40,697 nucleotides of DNA from Anaeromonas gelatinilytica (GCF_016820635.1 NZ_WSFU01000130.1:1-40697), one strand, 5' to 3'; shown: positions 9,118 to 17,815, counted from the first letter of the stretch. The notes: generated by a model from the letters alone, not told the origin. Translations and numbers: made by a program.

Positions 9118-9879
9118 TTAAGTCATCGCTCTTAAAGCGCCATCTCTGTATTCATTTGGAGATAATATCATCGGTACATTACCTATATCTATAATAGACT
9201 TCCCACCAGCAAAGCCACTGGGATCATCTGCTAATATAATATTATCACTCATAGCTCCCTGTCCTGCTATCTGTTTAACGATTACTACCTTTTTCTTTCC
9301 CGGTCTCATCTTGTCATAGTACTCATGTGATTCACTGGCACTTCTGCCATCTATTTCTCTGAGGATCTCTCTAAAATCTTGAATAAACTTATCGCATACT
9401 GTATGAGCTGCTAATGGAAGCTTTCTCTCAAAAGGAATTCCTGCTCTTAAAGTCACATCAACATGAATAATATAATCTTCCTTTGAAGGGGTGCCAGCCC
9501 TTCCAAATACCATCTGTTCCTCTAGTATTCCCTCTGATGAACCAAATTCAGCCATTTGTTTTCCCTCTGCATCTATCCCGGTAAGCATCACATATACACC
9601 AGTTAAAGTATGGGTGACTCCGTCTCCTATTCTTCCCAATACTTTCGTTGATATAGGTATTATATCCATAATACTGTTTACAAACTTGTCATGTTGTCTT
9701 GGTTTGATTATGTCAATTTCTATTCTGTCTATCAAATCTTCTGATTCAACCAGTTCACCTAATACATTCCTATCTATAGTGAGCTTATTATCATTAATTG
9801 AGTTTTTTGAACCAAACTCTACCTTATTAATATGAAAACACTTAATTACAAGTCTCCTCAATAGTTTTTCTCCATCCAC
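9118..9879 (-). CDS. prdD: PrdD, PrdA proprotein-domain paralogue
   Basis: A protein of 253 residues similar to the N-terminal proprotein region of PrdA (residues ~160-408). Shared blocks include EFGSSEGILEEQMVFGRAGT against EFGSSEGSMDRNIMWGRPGS, and RPGKKKVVIVKQIAGQGAMS against KPGRKKVVIIKEIMGQGAMH. It ends in RAMT, exactly where PrdA reads HALT before its cleavage cysteine. It lacks the ~160-residue N-terminal extension of PrdA. The ribosome site GAAGGTGaaagtgtgg precedes the ATG. A hairpin lies between prdB and this gene, so it may be expressed at a different level from prdAB. Its biochemical role is not established. Confidence 0.88.
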   Translation of the reverse strand: MDGEKLLRRLVIKCFHINKVEFGSKNSINDNKLTIDRNVLGELVESEDLIDRIEIDIIKPRQHDKFVNSIMDIIPISTKVLGRIGDGVTHTLTGVYVMLTGIDAEGKQMAEFGSSEGILEEQMVFGRAGTPSKEDYIIHVDVTLRAGIPFERKLPLAAHTVCDKFIQDFREILREIDGRSASESHEYYDKMRPGKKKVVIVKQIAGQGAMSDNIILADDPSGFAGGKSIIDIGNVPMILSPNEYRDGALRAMT

Positions 9880-9933
9880 ACTTTCACCTTCTTTTAACCC
9901 TAACTCAAGACTACTGTAATAAGTTTAAATTTT

Positions 9934-9967
9934 ATAACTTGTCCCCAGTATACTGGAGACAAGTTAT
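9934..9967 (-). terminator. Intercistronic hairpin between prdB and prdD
   Basis: The 34-base hairpin ATAACTTGTCTCCAGTATACTGGGGACAAGTTAT begins 3 bases past the prdB stop. Only a short mixed AAAATTT tract follows it, so it looks like a leaky terminator or an mRNA 3'-end stabiliser that could lower expression of prdDEF relative to prdCAB. Confidence 0.7.
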
Positions 9968-9970
9968 ATT

Positions 9971-10696
9971 TTACACTTCAGCTATATATTCATATGGAAG
10001 ATTAACTATTCTTCCAGGTGTTTGAATTTCAACTAATTGAGCCAAAGTATCCTTTACTATAGCTGTTTGCATTTCTGGATTATTTGGTTCTCCAGCATTT
10101 GCTCCCATTGGTACCAATGGTGCAACAACCCTTGGAGCACCATTTTGACGTACTACTGGAGGAAGGGCTGCAATTATTATTGTTGCAATTCCAGCTTCCT
10201 CAATCGCTCTCTGCACAATCACGGCAGAGCGGTGGCAAGTACCTCAGCCAGCAGTTAGAAGTACTGCGTCTACTCCCTCTTCTTTTAATTGTCTAGCTAT
10301 TTCTGGACCTGTTTCTTCAGTAAATACAGAAACATCTCCACCGCCTCCCATAAAACCAAAGTTTATAGGTGCAAGTTCTTTAATATATCCCTCTTCAGCT
10401 AATTCTTTCATTCTATCTATTGGGAACATACAATTAATATCCTTATTAACATCTCCATTGTCATATCCTCCGTGGGATACCATTAATTCTTTACTATCAA
10501 CATCTCCTGGTATCATTCTAAATGAAGTGTCTCCTGCTAAGTTAAATCTTTTATCTGATTTTAAATGCACCCCAGCAGCAGTAGCTAATGCAACTCTCAT
10601 TTCACTTAGTGGTTTTTCGACAGGAGTCCATACTACTAGAGGTGTAATTGGAACAAATATTTCAGACTGTAATCCTTTTACAACTGTTAAACTCAT
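9971..10696 (-). CDS. prdB: D-proline reductase selenoprotein subunit PrdB (in-frame TGA = Sec151)
   Basis: The reading frame runs through a TGA at plus 10244-10246 and gives 241 residues with selenocysteine at 151 in the context AGUGTCHRSAVIV, a UxxC redox motif. PrdB is the selenium subunit that, with the pyruvoyl subunit from PrdA, reductively opens D-proline to 5-aminovalerate. Both halves are uninterrupted and the downstream half (RAIEEAGIATIIIAALPPVV) continues the family fold, so the TGA is not a nonsense mutation. The ATG at 10696 follows GGAGGtaaatca; the in-frame codons before it are leader. A hairpin just past the TGA fits a bacterial SECIS. Naive translation would split this gene in two. 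Confidence 0.96.
10209..10229 (-). promoter_or_regulatory. Candidate SECIS hairpin of prdB
   Basis: On the minus strand, 14 bases after the TGA, CTCTGC-cgtgattgt-GCAGAG forms a perfect 6-bp stem with a 9-base loop. Position and size suit the bacterial SelB-binding element; the loop guanines lie within cgtgattgt. Confidence 0.75.
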
Positions 10697-10721
10697 TGAT
10701 TTACCTCCTTCAAAATTTTTA

Positions 10722-11003
10722 CTATTTTTCATTTCTTTTTTCTGCTTTTCTTCTTGCTTCAAGTTGTCTTTTGGCACTTTCAGCATAGTCTTCGTCAATT
10801 TCTTCACTTATGACTTCAGGGAAAGTCATTAAAAATCCAACTTGTTGACCTACCTTTAAATCATTATTACTAATAACCATTCTTCTAGGTACTTTTAATT
10901 GTCCTAGTCTACCTTTAAAATCTATCACTACCGCTGCATCTGTTACTTCAATAATTATTCCTTCATAATAACTTTCTGTAGAGATATATTTTAATTTATC
11001 CAT
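10722..11003 (-). CDS. Small conserved prd-operon protein (CBO2463/CBO2479-like)
   Basis: A protein of 93 residues between prdA and prdB, 29 bases past prdA and 25 before prdB, with its own AGGAG site. The first ~65 residues are a small beta-rich domain (EGIIIEVTDAAVVIDFKGRL, LKVPRRMVI, DLKVGQQVGFLMTFPEVI); the tail is a charged helix (ESAKRQLEARRKAEKRNEK). I recall this as the small domain family found in clostridial proline reductase clusters, without a known function. The fold resembles a small barrel of OB/S1 kind by eye only. The basic tail could bind RNA or the reductase, but that is a guess. Confidence 0.8.
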   Translation of the reverse strand: MDKLKYISTESYYEGIIIEVTDAAVVIDFKGRLGQLKVPRRMVISNNDLKVGQQVGFLMTFPEVISEEIDEDYAESAKRQLEARRKAEKRNEK

Positions 11004-11032
11004 TTGGATATCTCCTAACCTATAATTATTTA

Positions 11033-12877
11033 TTAATCATTTTCTACTTCGTATATTTCTCTTCTCTTTTTACTCTTTGGAAGGGACTGCTCATTTTCTT
11101 CTAATTCAATCTTTCTTCCAGTTTCCTTCTCTATTAATTCTACATTGTTTAACTTAACATTTGGATTCCATTTTCTTTCAGGTTCCTTTATATCTTCTCC
11201 AGCTATTTTAGCCTTAAGCATAGCAACAGCTCTTATAGCATCTTCTGGTGCAAGACAGTTATTTGAAAGTATTTCATTTTCTATACCTTGACTTGATTTA
11301 TTATTGTCAATCATAGCATCCATGTACTCATTACCAACTACAAGCTGTCCTTGTACTGCTGAATAAGTCACACCTACTACTGGTACTCCTCTCATGCCAA
11401 CTTGCTCGATATGGCTTGCAAAATCAACATGGTTATTACCAAATCCTTCTGTTGTTATAATGGCACCATCAACATCCATTGCTTCTATAGTCATACCTAA
11501 GAATCTAGATACATAGAATTTTTCAGAATTAGCTTGAGGTGAACCCACAAAGATTACTCCTGCTAAGTCTATTTCATCGTCATTCATAGCTTCAATTACT
11601 AATGGTTCTCTCCAATAATGTCTTGAAGTTTCTTTAGATGCTGGTCCTATACAAGTTAAAGCATGGATACATCCATCTAATACTTGTAATGGAGATGTAA
11701 CTACCGGAACATTTCCAAGATCCACATTAGCTTTAGCTCCTATAGTTCCAATTGGTTCAGTAGGCATAATATAATTATCATGCATAGCTCCTTGACCCAT
11801 AATTTCTTTAATAATAACTACTTTCTTTCTTCCTGGCTTACGCTTTTGAATAAATTCTTCAGAATCAACCACTAAACTTTCATCTGCTTTTTTAAGAGCT
11901 TCTCTTATTTCTTGAGTAATTACATCAGTGGCATCGTGAGCAGCCATAGGTCCTGGTCTTTCCATACCTTTACCTGCTTTTATTTTTACTTCAGTCTTGA
12001 TGAATATTTCACCTTTTTCAGGAGATCCTGGTCTTCCCCACATAATATTTCTATCCATTGAACCTTCTGAAGAACCAAATTCACCTATTTGTACTCCATC
12101 TTCATCAGTACCAGTTACAATAACAACTACTCCATCTAAAACTCTAGTAACACCTTCACCAATTTCTCCTTCTTCTTTAGTAGCAATCGGTTGTACATCC
12201 ATTATAGTTTCACTATATTCACTATATCTATCTTTATCTATGATATCTAATTTCATATCTACAACTAAATTTTGACTGTCTATAGCACCTTCACAAACGT
12301 CTTTTCTTATATAAAGAGTATTACCATCTACTTTTGTCTCTTCTGCTAATTCAACCTTATCTATCTTGAAGTGCTTTCTCACGAGTTTTCTTAAAACCTT
12401 CTCTTGAGCTTCAGCCTTCTCTTCAGCTTTATCTTCAAAAGTGGTAGTCATCGCTTGATTACTTGCTGACTGATTAATAGATCCTGCTATTGAAAGAGGT
12501 ATCTCTAAGTTAATATCTCTTCCTTCTCCAATGTGAATCTTAACAGTTTGTCCTGAAAGGTTTCCAATTGGTGCAACTGGTTCAACTGGAGTTACAGGAT
12601 CAACACTTTTCTCCTCTTCCATTGAAGTATACCCCTCTACCACATCTGGAGTTATTGGAGTTAAAGCGTCAAGAGTTTTAGTTAATTTTGCCCCTAAAAC
12701 TTCTCCTATCTTTAAGCAATTTTCTGGTATCTCTAATAATCTTGAATCTTCTAAATCTGGAATTATATTTGGGTCTTCTAAATTAGAAGGCTCAACCACT
12801 GTTCCAGCTTCAAATCTACAACAAGTTATAGCATTGTCTTTAGCATGCTGCTTTGCAGTCTCGTTAGTAATTGACAT
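11033..12877 (-). CDS. prdA: D-proline reductase proprotein PrdA (pyruvoyl precursor)
   Basis: A protein of 614 residues. PrdA is known to cleave itself at a cysteine, releasing a proprotein fragment and a small subunit whose N-terminal cysteine becomes a pyruvoyl group that binds proline. The predicted site is HALT-CIGPASKET at Cys409 (codon at plus 11651-11653), giving pieces of ~408 and 206 residues. Before residue ~160 is a region with an acidic, proline-rich stretch (MEEEKSVDPVTPVEPVAPIG), followed by a segment with EKAEEKAEAQEKVLRKLVRK. The tail after ~558 is charged. AGGAGGatactat precedes the ATG, 35 bases past prdC. Confidence 0.96.
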   Translation of the reverse strand: MSITNETAKQHAKDNAITCCRFEAGTVVEPSNLEDPNIIPDLEDSRLLEIPENCLKIGEVLGAKLTKTLDALTPITPDVVEGYTSMEEEKSVDPVTPVEPVAPIGNLSGQTVKIHIGEGRDINLEIPLSIAGSINQSASNQAMTTTFEDKAEEKAEAQEKVLRKLVRKHFKIDKVELAEETKVDGNTLYIRKDVCEGAIDSQNLVVDMKLDIIDKDRYSEYSETIMDVQPIATKEEGEIGEGVTRVLDGVVVIVTGTDEDGVQIGEFGSSEGSMDRNIMWGRPGSPEKGEIFIKTEVKIKAGKGMERPGPMAAHDATDVITQEIREALKKADESLVVDSEEFIQKRKPGRKKVVIIKEIMGQGAMHDNYIMPTEPIGTIGAKANVDLGNVPVVTSPLQVLDGCIHALTCIGPASKETSRHYWREPLVIEAMNDDEIDLAGVIFVGSPQANSEKFYVSRFLGMTIEAMDVDGAIITTEGFGNNHVDFASHIEQVGMRGVPVVGVTYSAVQGQLVVGNEYMDAMIDNNKSSQGIENEILSNNCLAPEDAIRAVAMLKAKIAGEDIKEPERKWNPNVKLNNVELIEKETGRKIELEENEQSLPKSKKRREIYEVEND

Positions 12878-12912
12878 ATAGTATCCTCCTTTTATTGAAT
12901 ATATATTAAAAA

Positions 12913-14223
12913 TTAATCTTCTTTTTTCCTTCTATAAAGTTTATGTCCTGTTGCTCTCAAGACATGATCTGTACTGTGATATACCGGAACTCCTAACCTA
13001 GGAGCTACATTCATAACTGTGTTAGTTCAATCCTCACAAGTTCCAGTTATTATAACCTCTGCTCCTTGTTTTTTCAAAGACAGTACCTTTTCAGCTTGCC
13101 CTGGGCAAATTCCTGGTAAATCACATCTATATCTACCATCTACTTCAGTCATTCTCTTACATCTAGTAGAAGCTACAACTTCTCCACCCATTCCTTCTGC
13201 TATTTCTTTTAATCTGTCTTTCTGAGCACCACATTCACATTCTAAAACTCCAATTTTTCTTGTTTCATTAGGAAATGGCATTCCCACAAGTATTCCACCT
13301 AAAGTTTTGGATACTGGAGTATTTTCTTCTCCATGTCTTCCAGTAAATGGTCCTCCTAAAACAATTTCCCCATGGGGCTCTACATATCTACCACATTCTT
13401 CAATGTAATTTACTATAGGCATCCCAATAGGTACATCTAGTATAACTCTTCCATCATGGGCATCTTTGATTCTACCTGCTAATGTGATGTCTTTAGTTAT
13501 AACAGGTTTCCTCTCTTCTATTGCTAACACCACATTTTTTAATGTCTCCACATTAGAGATGATAGACTTTGCCTCTAGTGGTAATTGTCCAGGCTTTAAT
13601 TCTACTCCTAACAATTCCCTAACTATTACCCTCTCATCTCCCGCAGGATACATATTTGGTAAGAATTTAACTTCAATATCTTTTTCCCTCTCACATAACT
13701 TCTCTAATACCTTAACTGCCTTTTCGTTTTTGGCCTTAATAGCAATGTATCCCTTTGAAGCATTAGAAATCTCCATTACATATTTAATTCCTCTAATGAC
13801 TATTTCAGGGTTTTCTTCAATCACCTTTATATTGTGTTTAAGATTTGGTTCACACTCTGCAGCATTTGCGATAACATATCCACCGTCTAAGTCCGCATTG
13901 TATTTAATATGAGTTGGGAAACCAGCTCCTCCTGCTCCAACTATACCTGCCTCTTTAATTGCTTCAAGATTGTCATCTGTATCCTTGATTCTCACATACT
14001 CTTCAGATTGTTCTTTATCAAGCTCTATTACAATTCTGTCTTCTGTAATCTCCACAACTTTACCATATACGCTTGAGTGTATATTTGCCCCTAATCCATT
14101 GGGTTCAGCTACTAATTGTCCTTTTTTCACTTCTTCTCCTTCTTTTACTATTGGATTACAAGGTCCTCCCACATGTTGTTTCAATAGTAATTCAATATTC
14201 ACCCTTTCCACCTCCTTAGTCAA
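12913..14223 (-). CDS. prdC: Electron-transfer selenoprotein PrdC (in-frame TGA = Sec399)
   Basis: PrdC resembles RnfC and is thought to carry electrons to proline reductase. The protein starts with a biotinyl/SLBB-like region (VKEGEEVKKGQLVAEPNGLG) and has the RnfC-like glycine loop AGIVGAGGAGFPTHIKYNA (~91-109). A TGA at plus 13027-13029 follows TGTCED. The same frame then continues for 37 sense codons (UTNTVMNVAPRLGVPVYHST...) to a TAA at 12913, giving 436 residues with Sec399. C396-E-D-U399 is a CxxU redox motif. Stopping at the TGA would lose the tail. Other cysteines (LECECG, STRCKRM, RYRCDLPGICPG) may hold a cluster or relay. It is the first gene of the prd operon, behind a sigma-54 promoter. 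Confidence 0.93.
12990..13004 (-). promoter_or_regulatory. Candidate SECIS hairpin of prdC
   Basis: Twenty-two bases after the TGA the minus strand reads CTCCTA-ggt-TAGGAG, a perfect stem. If the top pairs open, the loop is TAGGTTA with the GG often found in bacterial SECIS loops. Position fits SelB-dependent recoding. Confidence 0.65.
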
Positions 14224-14289
14224 AAATACTTAATAACTATTTCAATTTATGCTTCAACTTTGTTTGTTAAAACATTCACTTATATTAAC

Positions 14290-14304
14290 GCAATATTTAT
14301 GCCA
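14290..14304 (-). promoter_or_regulatory. Sigma-54 (-24/-12) promoter of the prd operon
   Basis: The minus strand reads TTGGCATAAATATTGC. GG at -24 and GC at -12 have the exact sigma-54 spacing (consensus TGGCAC-N5-TTGC). It lies 67-81 bases upstream of the prdC start. The adjacent upstream gene encodes a sigma-54 activator (PrdR), which supports the call. Confidence 0.88.
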
Positions 14305-14412
14305 ACTTTTTAAAAAATACTTTAAAATGGCTCTAATACTACTTTATAAAATATAATTATATTAAATATATACTTATCATTTTTATCTATATATTTATTT
14401 ATAATCAATATA

Positions 14413-14426
14413 GTCAATTTTTTGAC
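14413..14426. promoter_or_regulatory. Candidate PrdR upstream activating site
   Basis: The dyad GTCAA-TTTT-TTGAC lies ~110 bases upstream of the -24 element, in the normal range for an enhancer bound by a sigma-54 activator. Only one copy was seen. Assignment to PrdR is by position. Confidence 0.55.
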
Positions 14427-14495
14427 ACCATTTTTAAAATTTAATCCTATTAAAGACATGAGATTAACCGCCTTACAATAAATTTTTAAAAAAAA

Positions 14496-14529
14496 TGTCG
14501 AAAAATAGACTTAAGTCTATTTTTCGACA
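14496..14529 (-). terminator. Terminator of prdR
   Basis: A perfect 34-base palindrome (tgtcgaaaaatagactt and its complement) begins 12 bases past the prdR stop. T-runs lie on the minus-strand 3' side (plus 14486-14495), separating prdR from the prdC promoter. Confidence 0.88.
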
Positions 14530-14540
14530 CTTTTTTTGTC

Positions 14541-16316
14541 TCATTCTTTTATATCATATTGATTTATCTTATAATGAAGAGTACTTCTTGGTATTTTTAG
14601 TAATTTTGCCGCCTTTGCTTTATTCCCTGAAGATTTATTTAAAGCTTTACTAATTAATTTCATTTCTAAATTTGATAAATATTTATTTAAGTCAAAAGAT
14701 TGTTTTATTTTTTCTTCACTATCTTCTATAATATCTTCATCACTCTTTATATCTTTTTCAACCTCTTCTAATATATGCTTAGGTAACATATCTTCATGAA
14801 TAATATCATCATTAGATAATACTAAGAGATGTTCTATTGTATTCTTTAATTCTCTTATATTGCCTTTCCAACTATATTTTTTTAATATATCTAAAACCTC
14901 TGGACTTATTTCTGGTATCTTTTTACCATTTTTTTTCGATAATTCTTTTAAAAAGTTATATACTAACAATATTATATCTTTTCTTCGCTTTCTTAATGGT
15001 GGAAGTTCTATTTCTATTACATTTAATCTATAAAAAAGATCTTCTCTAAAAGTCCCTTTTTTAACCATATCTAATAAATTTTTATTTGTTGCTGAAATAA
15101 TTCTGACATTTGTATTTATAAACTTTTCTCCACCGACTCTAGTGAATTTATTATCCTGTAGTACCCTCAGTAATTTAGCCTGCATAAACATTGGTAAATC
15201 ACCAATCTCATCTAAAAACAAAGTCCCATTATTAGCTAATTCAAAAAAACCTATTTTCCCTTTTCTATTTGCTCCTGTAAATGCTCCTTGATCATATCCA
15301 AAAAATTCACTTTCAAATAATTCACTTGGAATAGCACTACAATTTACTGGTACAAATAAACCTTTCACTCCACTATGGTCATGTATAGCTCTTGCAAATA
15401 CTTCCTTTCCAGTTCCACTTTCTCCAGTTACTAATACTGAAACCTCAGTTTTTGCTACCTGTCTAGCAACTTTAATTTTTTCCATCAACTTTGGACTTTT
15501 ACCTATTATGTTTCCAAAATTATCGCTTTTAAATTTTTTCACTTCATCTTCCAAAAATTTTAATGTATCATTTGCTTTTTCTAATTCATTTAATAAGTTT
15601 GTAACTTCAGTTATATCCCTATCTGTAGTCAATACTCCTTCAAATTTATCATTTATAAATATTGGTAAAGCATTTATAATAACTCGATAATCTGCTTTGG
15701 GTGAATGACATATGTTATTCATTATTTTTTTTGTTTCTAATACCTTTGAATTTATAGCATCAGGGAAAAAATCTCGTATATTTTCACCTATTATTTCTTC
15801 TTGAGATACATCATATAATTTTTCAGCATTTTTATTCCATATTAATACTTTACCATTCTTATCTATTAAGCATAAAGCCTCATGGATATTTTCCACGATA
15901 TGATGTAGCATTATGCTGATCCTCTCTAAATTCATATAAAAGTGATCTCTTATCTGTTCTACCCTTATTACCCCTATCAATTTGTCATCTTCCATAACGG
16001 GTAGTCTTCCAATTTCATTTTCCATCATTATATCTCTACATTCCAATAATCTATTATCTTTAGATATAGTAATAAGATTATTTACAATAAATCTCTTTAA
16101 TAAGATATCTTTACTTAAATCATCATATACATTAGATATATCAGCTAAAGTTACAACACCTTGTATTTTATTATTCCTATTTTCTATAAAAATTTCTTGG
16201 ATATTATTCTCAAGCATAAGATTTATAGCTTCTTTAAGTGTATGATCTTCTTTTAAAGTAATATATTTACTGTCCATAACATCCTTAACAAGGACCTCCT
16301 GAAATTCAAACAGCAT
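14541..16316 (-). CDS. prdR: Sigma-54-dependent activator PrdR (CBS-CBS-PAS-AAA+-HTH)
   Basis: A protein of 591 residues. Two CBS repeats lie at ~8-125 (VKDVMDSKYITLKEDHTL; DNRLLECRDIMMENEIGRLP) and a PAS domain at ~135-245 (ENIHEALCLIDKNGKVLIWN). A sigma-54 AAA+ core at ~268-500 has Walker A GESGTGKE (298-305), the sigma-54 contact loop GAFTGA (344-349) and Walker B GTLFLDEIGD. A Fis-type HTH ends the protein (NKAKAAKLLKIPRSTLHYKI). This is the known architecture of PrdR, the proline-responsive activator of prd genes in Clostridioides difficile. The sigma-54 promoter it should serve lies just downstream. The CBS or PAS domain would be the sensor; the ligand cannot be told from sequence. Confidence 0.93.
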   Translation of the reverse strand: MLFEFQEVLVKDVMDSKYITLKEDHTLKEAINLMLENNIQEIFIENRNNKIQGVVTLADISNVYDDLSKDILLKRFIVNNLITISKDNRLLECRDIMMENEIGRLPVMEDDKLIGVIRVEQIRDHFYMNLERISIMLHHIVENIHEALCLIDKNGKVLIWNKNAEKLYDVSQEEIIGENIRDFFPDAINSKVLETKKIMNNICHSPKADYRVIINALPIFINDKFEGVLTTDRDITEVTNLLNELEKANDTLKFLEDEVKKFKSDNFGNIIGKSPKLMEKIKVARQVAKTEVSVLVTGESGTGKEVFARAIHDHSGVKGLFVPVNCSAIPSELFESEFFGYDQGAFTGANRKGKIGFFELANNGTLFLDEIGDLPMFMQAKLLRVLQDNKFTRVGGEKFINTNVRIISATNKNLLDMVKKGTFREDLFYRLNVIEIELPPLRKRRKDIILLVYNFLKELSKKNGKKIPEISPEVLDILKKYSWKGNIRELKNTIEHLLVLSNDDIIHEDMLPKHILEEVEKDIKSDEDIIEDSEEKIKQSFDLNKYLSNLEMKLISKALNKSSGNKAKAAKLLKIPRSTLHYKINQYDIKE

Positions 16317-16400
16317 AACCTACCCACCTTTATTTAAACATAAATTGTAACTAACCTTTACATAACTTTATCATATAACAATAAAAAAATATACTAAAAA

Positions 16401-16440
16401 TAAACATAAAACCCACAGATATCTGTGGGTTTTATGTTTA
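16401..16440 (-). terminator. Terminator of the peptide transporter gene
   Basis: A perfect 40-base palindrome centred on acccacagatatctgtgggt, with A/T-rich flanks, lies 19 bases past the transporter stop and 85 bases before the prdR start. Confidence 0.88.
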
Positions 16441-16459
16441 TATAAAACAATTATAATTA

Positions 16460-17815
16460 TTACTCTGTAGCTTTTTCGTCTTCTACAACTAAACCTTTTA
16501 AGTTTTTGTCCATTGCCCAGAGTATAACTCCTGCAACAATAGCAATGGCTGCAATTACACTATATACATGTACAAATTCAAACTTTAATGTGAATTCATA
16601 TACCCATCCATAGGATTTGCCTGCAATAAATACTGCAAACGTCCAAACAGCCATCATAGTTGACAATAATCTAGGTGGTGAAAATTTACTTATAAATGAG
16701 TTTCCAAGTGGCGAGAATAACATTTCACCAAGGGATAACACTATACCAAATGCAACAATCCAAGCTAAGTGTGCAAGGTTTTCACCCCTTAAAATATCAG
16801 CTGCTGCAAATATAACATAGGATATACCTAATGTAATCATACCTAAAGCAGTTTTCTTAAACATGCTCAAATCACCTTGAGGTCTAGCAGCTAATTTAGT
16901 CCATAATTTACCAAGTATTGGCCCTAATGTAATACATATTAAAGCATTTAAAGAGTCAAACCAAATAGTTGGAACTTCAAAATTACCTATCATCCAGTTC
17001 GCATTAGGAGCTGCTCCACCATCAGCGCCCCAGTAAAAATATACTGGCATATAAGCTAAGTACCAGAATACCCAGAATATAACAGAAAAGAAAGATACTA
17101 ATACAATAGCTGCAACTCTTTTCTTTTCGATTGTAGTAAGTGGTTTCTTTTCTTCTTTCTTTTCTTCAACTTTTTCAACTCCTACTTCATTTTCGTCATA
17201 CTTAAATGGCTTCTTACCAGCTTCTCCTAAGAATCTCCATCCAAATATAAACCAAACTGCACCAACAAACATCATGATTCCACAAATTGTAAAACTGAAT
17301 GAATATCCTTGAACATGAGTAATTACACCAATAATTGTAGTTCCAATAAATGAACCAACATTAACGAATGAGTACTGAGTAGAGAATGCTGAGTCCAATT
17401 GATCTTTGTTCTTAAAAAGTCTACCTGTGATAGCATTTGTCTGAGGTTTGAATAATCCAGTACCGATAGATACTATTACTATCATTAGATTAATCATAGC
17501 AGCACTTGTTGCATTAGCTCCTATTAAATAACCTACACCCATCAATACCATTCCAACAGGTGCTAGATATCTTGCTCCTACGAAACGGTCTGATATAACA
17601 GATCCTATAAGTGGCGCAAGATAAGTAAATGCAATTAAGTTAGCAGACATCTTTGCACCATCTGCAGGAGTAAGCCCTAGTCCACCATCTGCTATGCTGG
17701 CAACTACGAATACAGTTAGTAACCATTTTGCTGAATAGAATGCAAATCTTTCAAAGGTGAAAGCAAGTGAGCATACATAAAAGCCAAATGGTCTTCTCAC
17801 TTTTGTGTTTTCCAT
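16460..17815 (-). CDS. POT/PTR2 family proton-coupled oligopeptide transporter
   Basis: A protein of 451 residues with about 12 membrane spans and a charged loop after span six (VEKVEEKKEEKKPLTTIEKK), as in DtpT/POT proteins. PTR2 signatures are visible: IGSVISDRFVGARYLAPVGM and FSTQYSFVNVGSFIGT. The N-terminal ExxER motif that couples protons is altered: the sequence is AFTFERFAFY, keeping ER but with Phe in place of the first Glu. Import of di- and tripeptides is the likely role. It stands between prdR and two prolyl peptidase genes, so proline-rich peptides are a reasonable inferred substrate. GGGAGGaattaaa precedes the ATG. Confidence 0.9.
   Translation of the reverse strand: MENTKVRRPFGFYVCSLAFTFERFAFYSAKWLLTVFVVASIADGGLGLTPADGAKMSANLIAFTYLAPLIGSVISDRFVGARYLAPVGMVLMGVGYLIGANATSAAMINLMIVIVSIGTGLFKPQTNAITGRLFKNKDQLDSAFSTQYSFVNVGSFIGTTIIGVITHVQGYSFSFTICGIMMFVGAVWFIFGWRFLGEAGKKPFKYDENEVGVEKVEEKKEEKKPLTTIEKKRVAAIVLVSFFSVIFWVFWYLAYMPVYFYWGADGGAAPNANWMIGNFEVPTIWFDSLNALICITLGPILGKLWTKLAARPQGDLSMFKKTALGMITLGISYVIFAAADILRGENLAHLAWIVAFGIVLSLGEMLFSPLGNSFISKFSPPRLLSTMMAVWTFAVFIAGKSYGWVYEFTLKFEFVHVYSVIAAIAIVAGVILWAMDKNLKGLVVEDEKATE

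Noticed and set aside
10458-10832. Plus-strand frames opposite the prd genes (also 9491-9835, 11997-12275, 13466-13912)
   Set aside because: They are antisense shadows of well-supported prd genes, with no ribosome sites or recognisable motifs.
12878-13029. Reading the TGA in prdC as the true stop
   Set aside because: The downstream 37 codons remain open and continue a sensible protein sequence, a CxxU motif is formed, and a hairpin follows the TGA.
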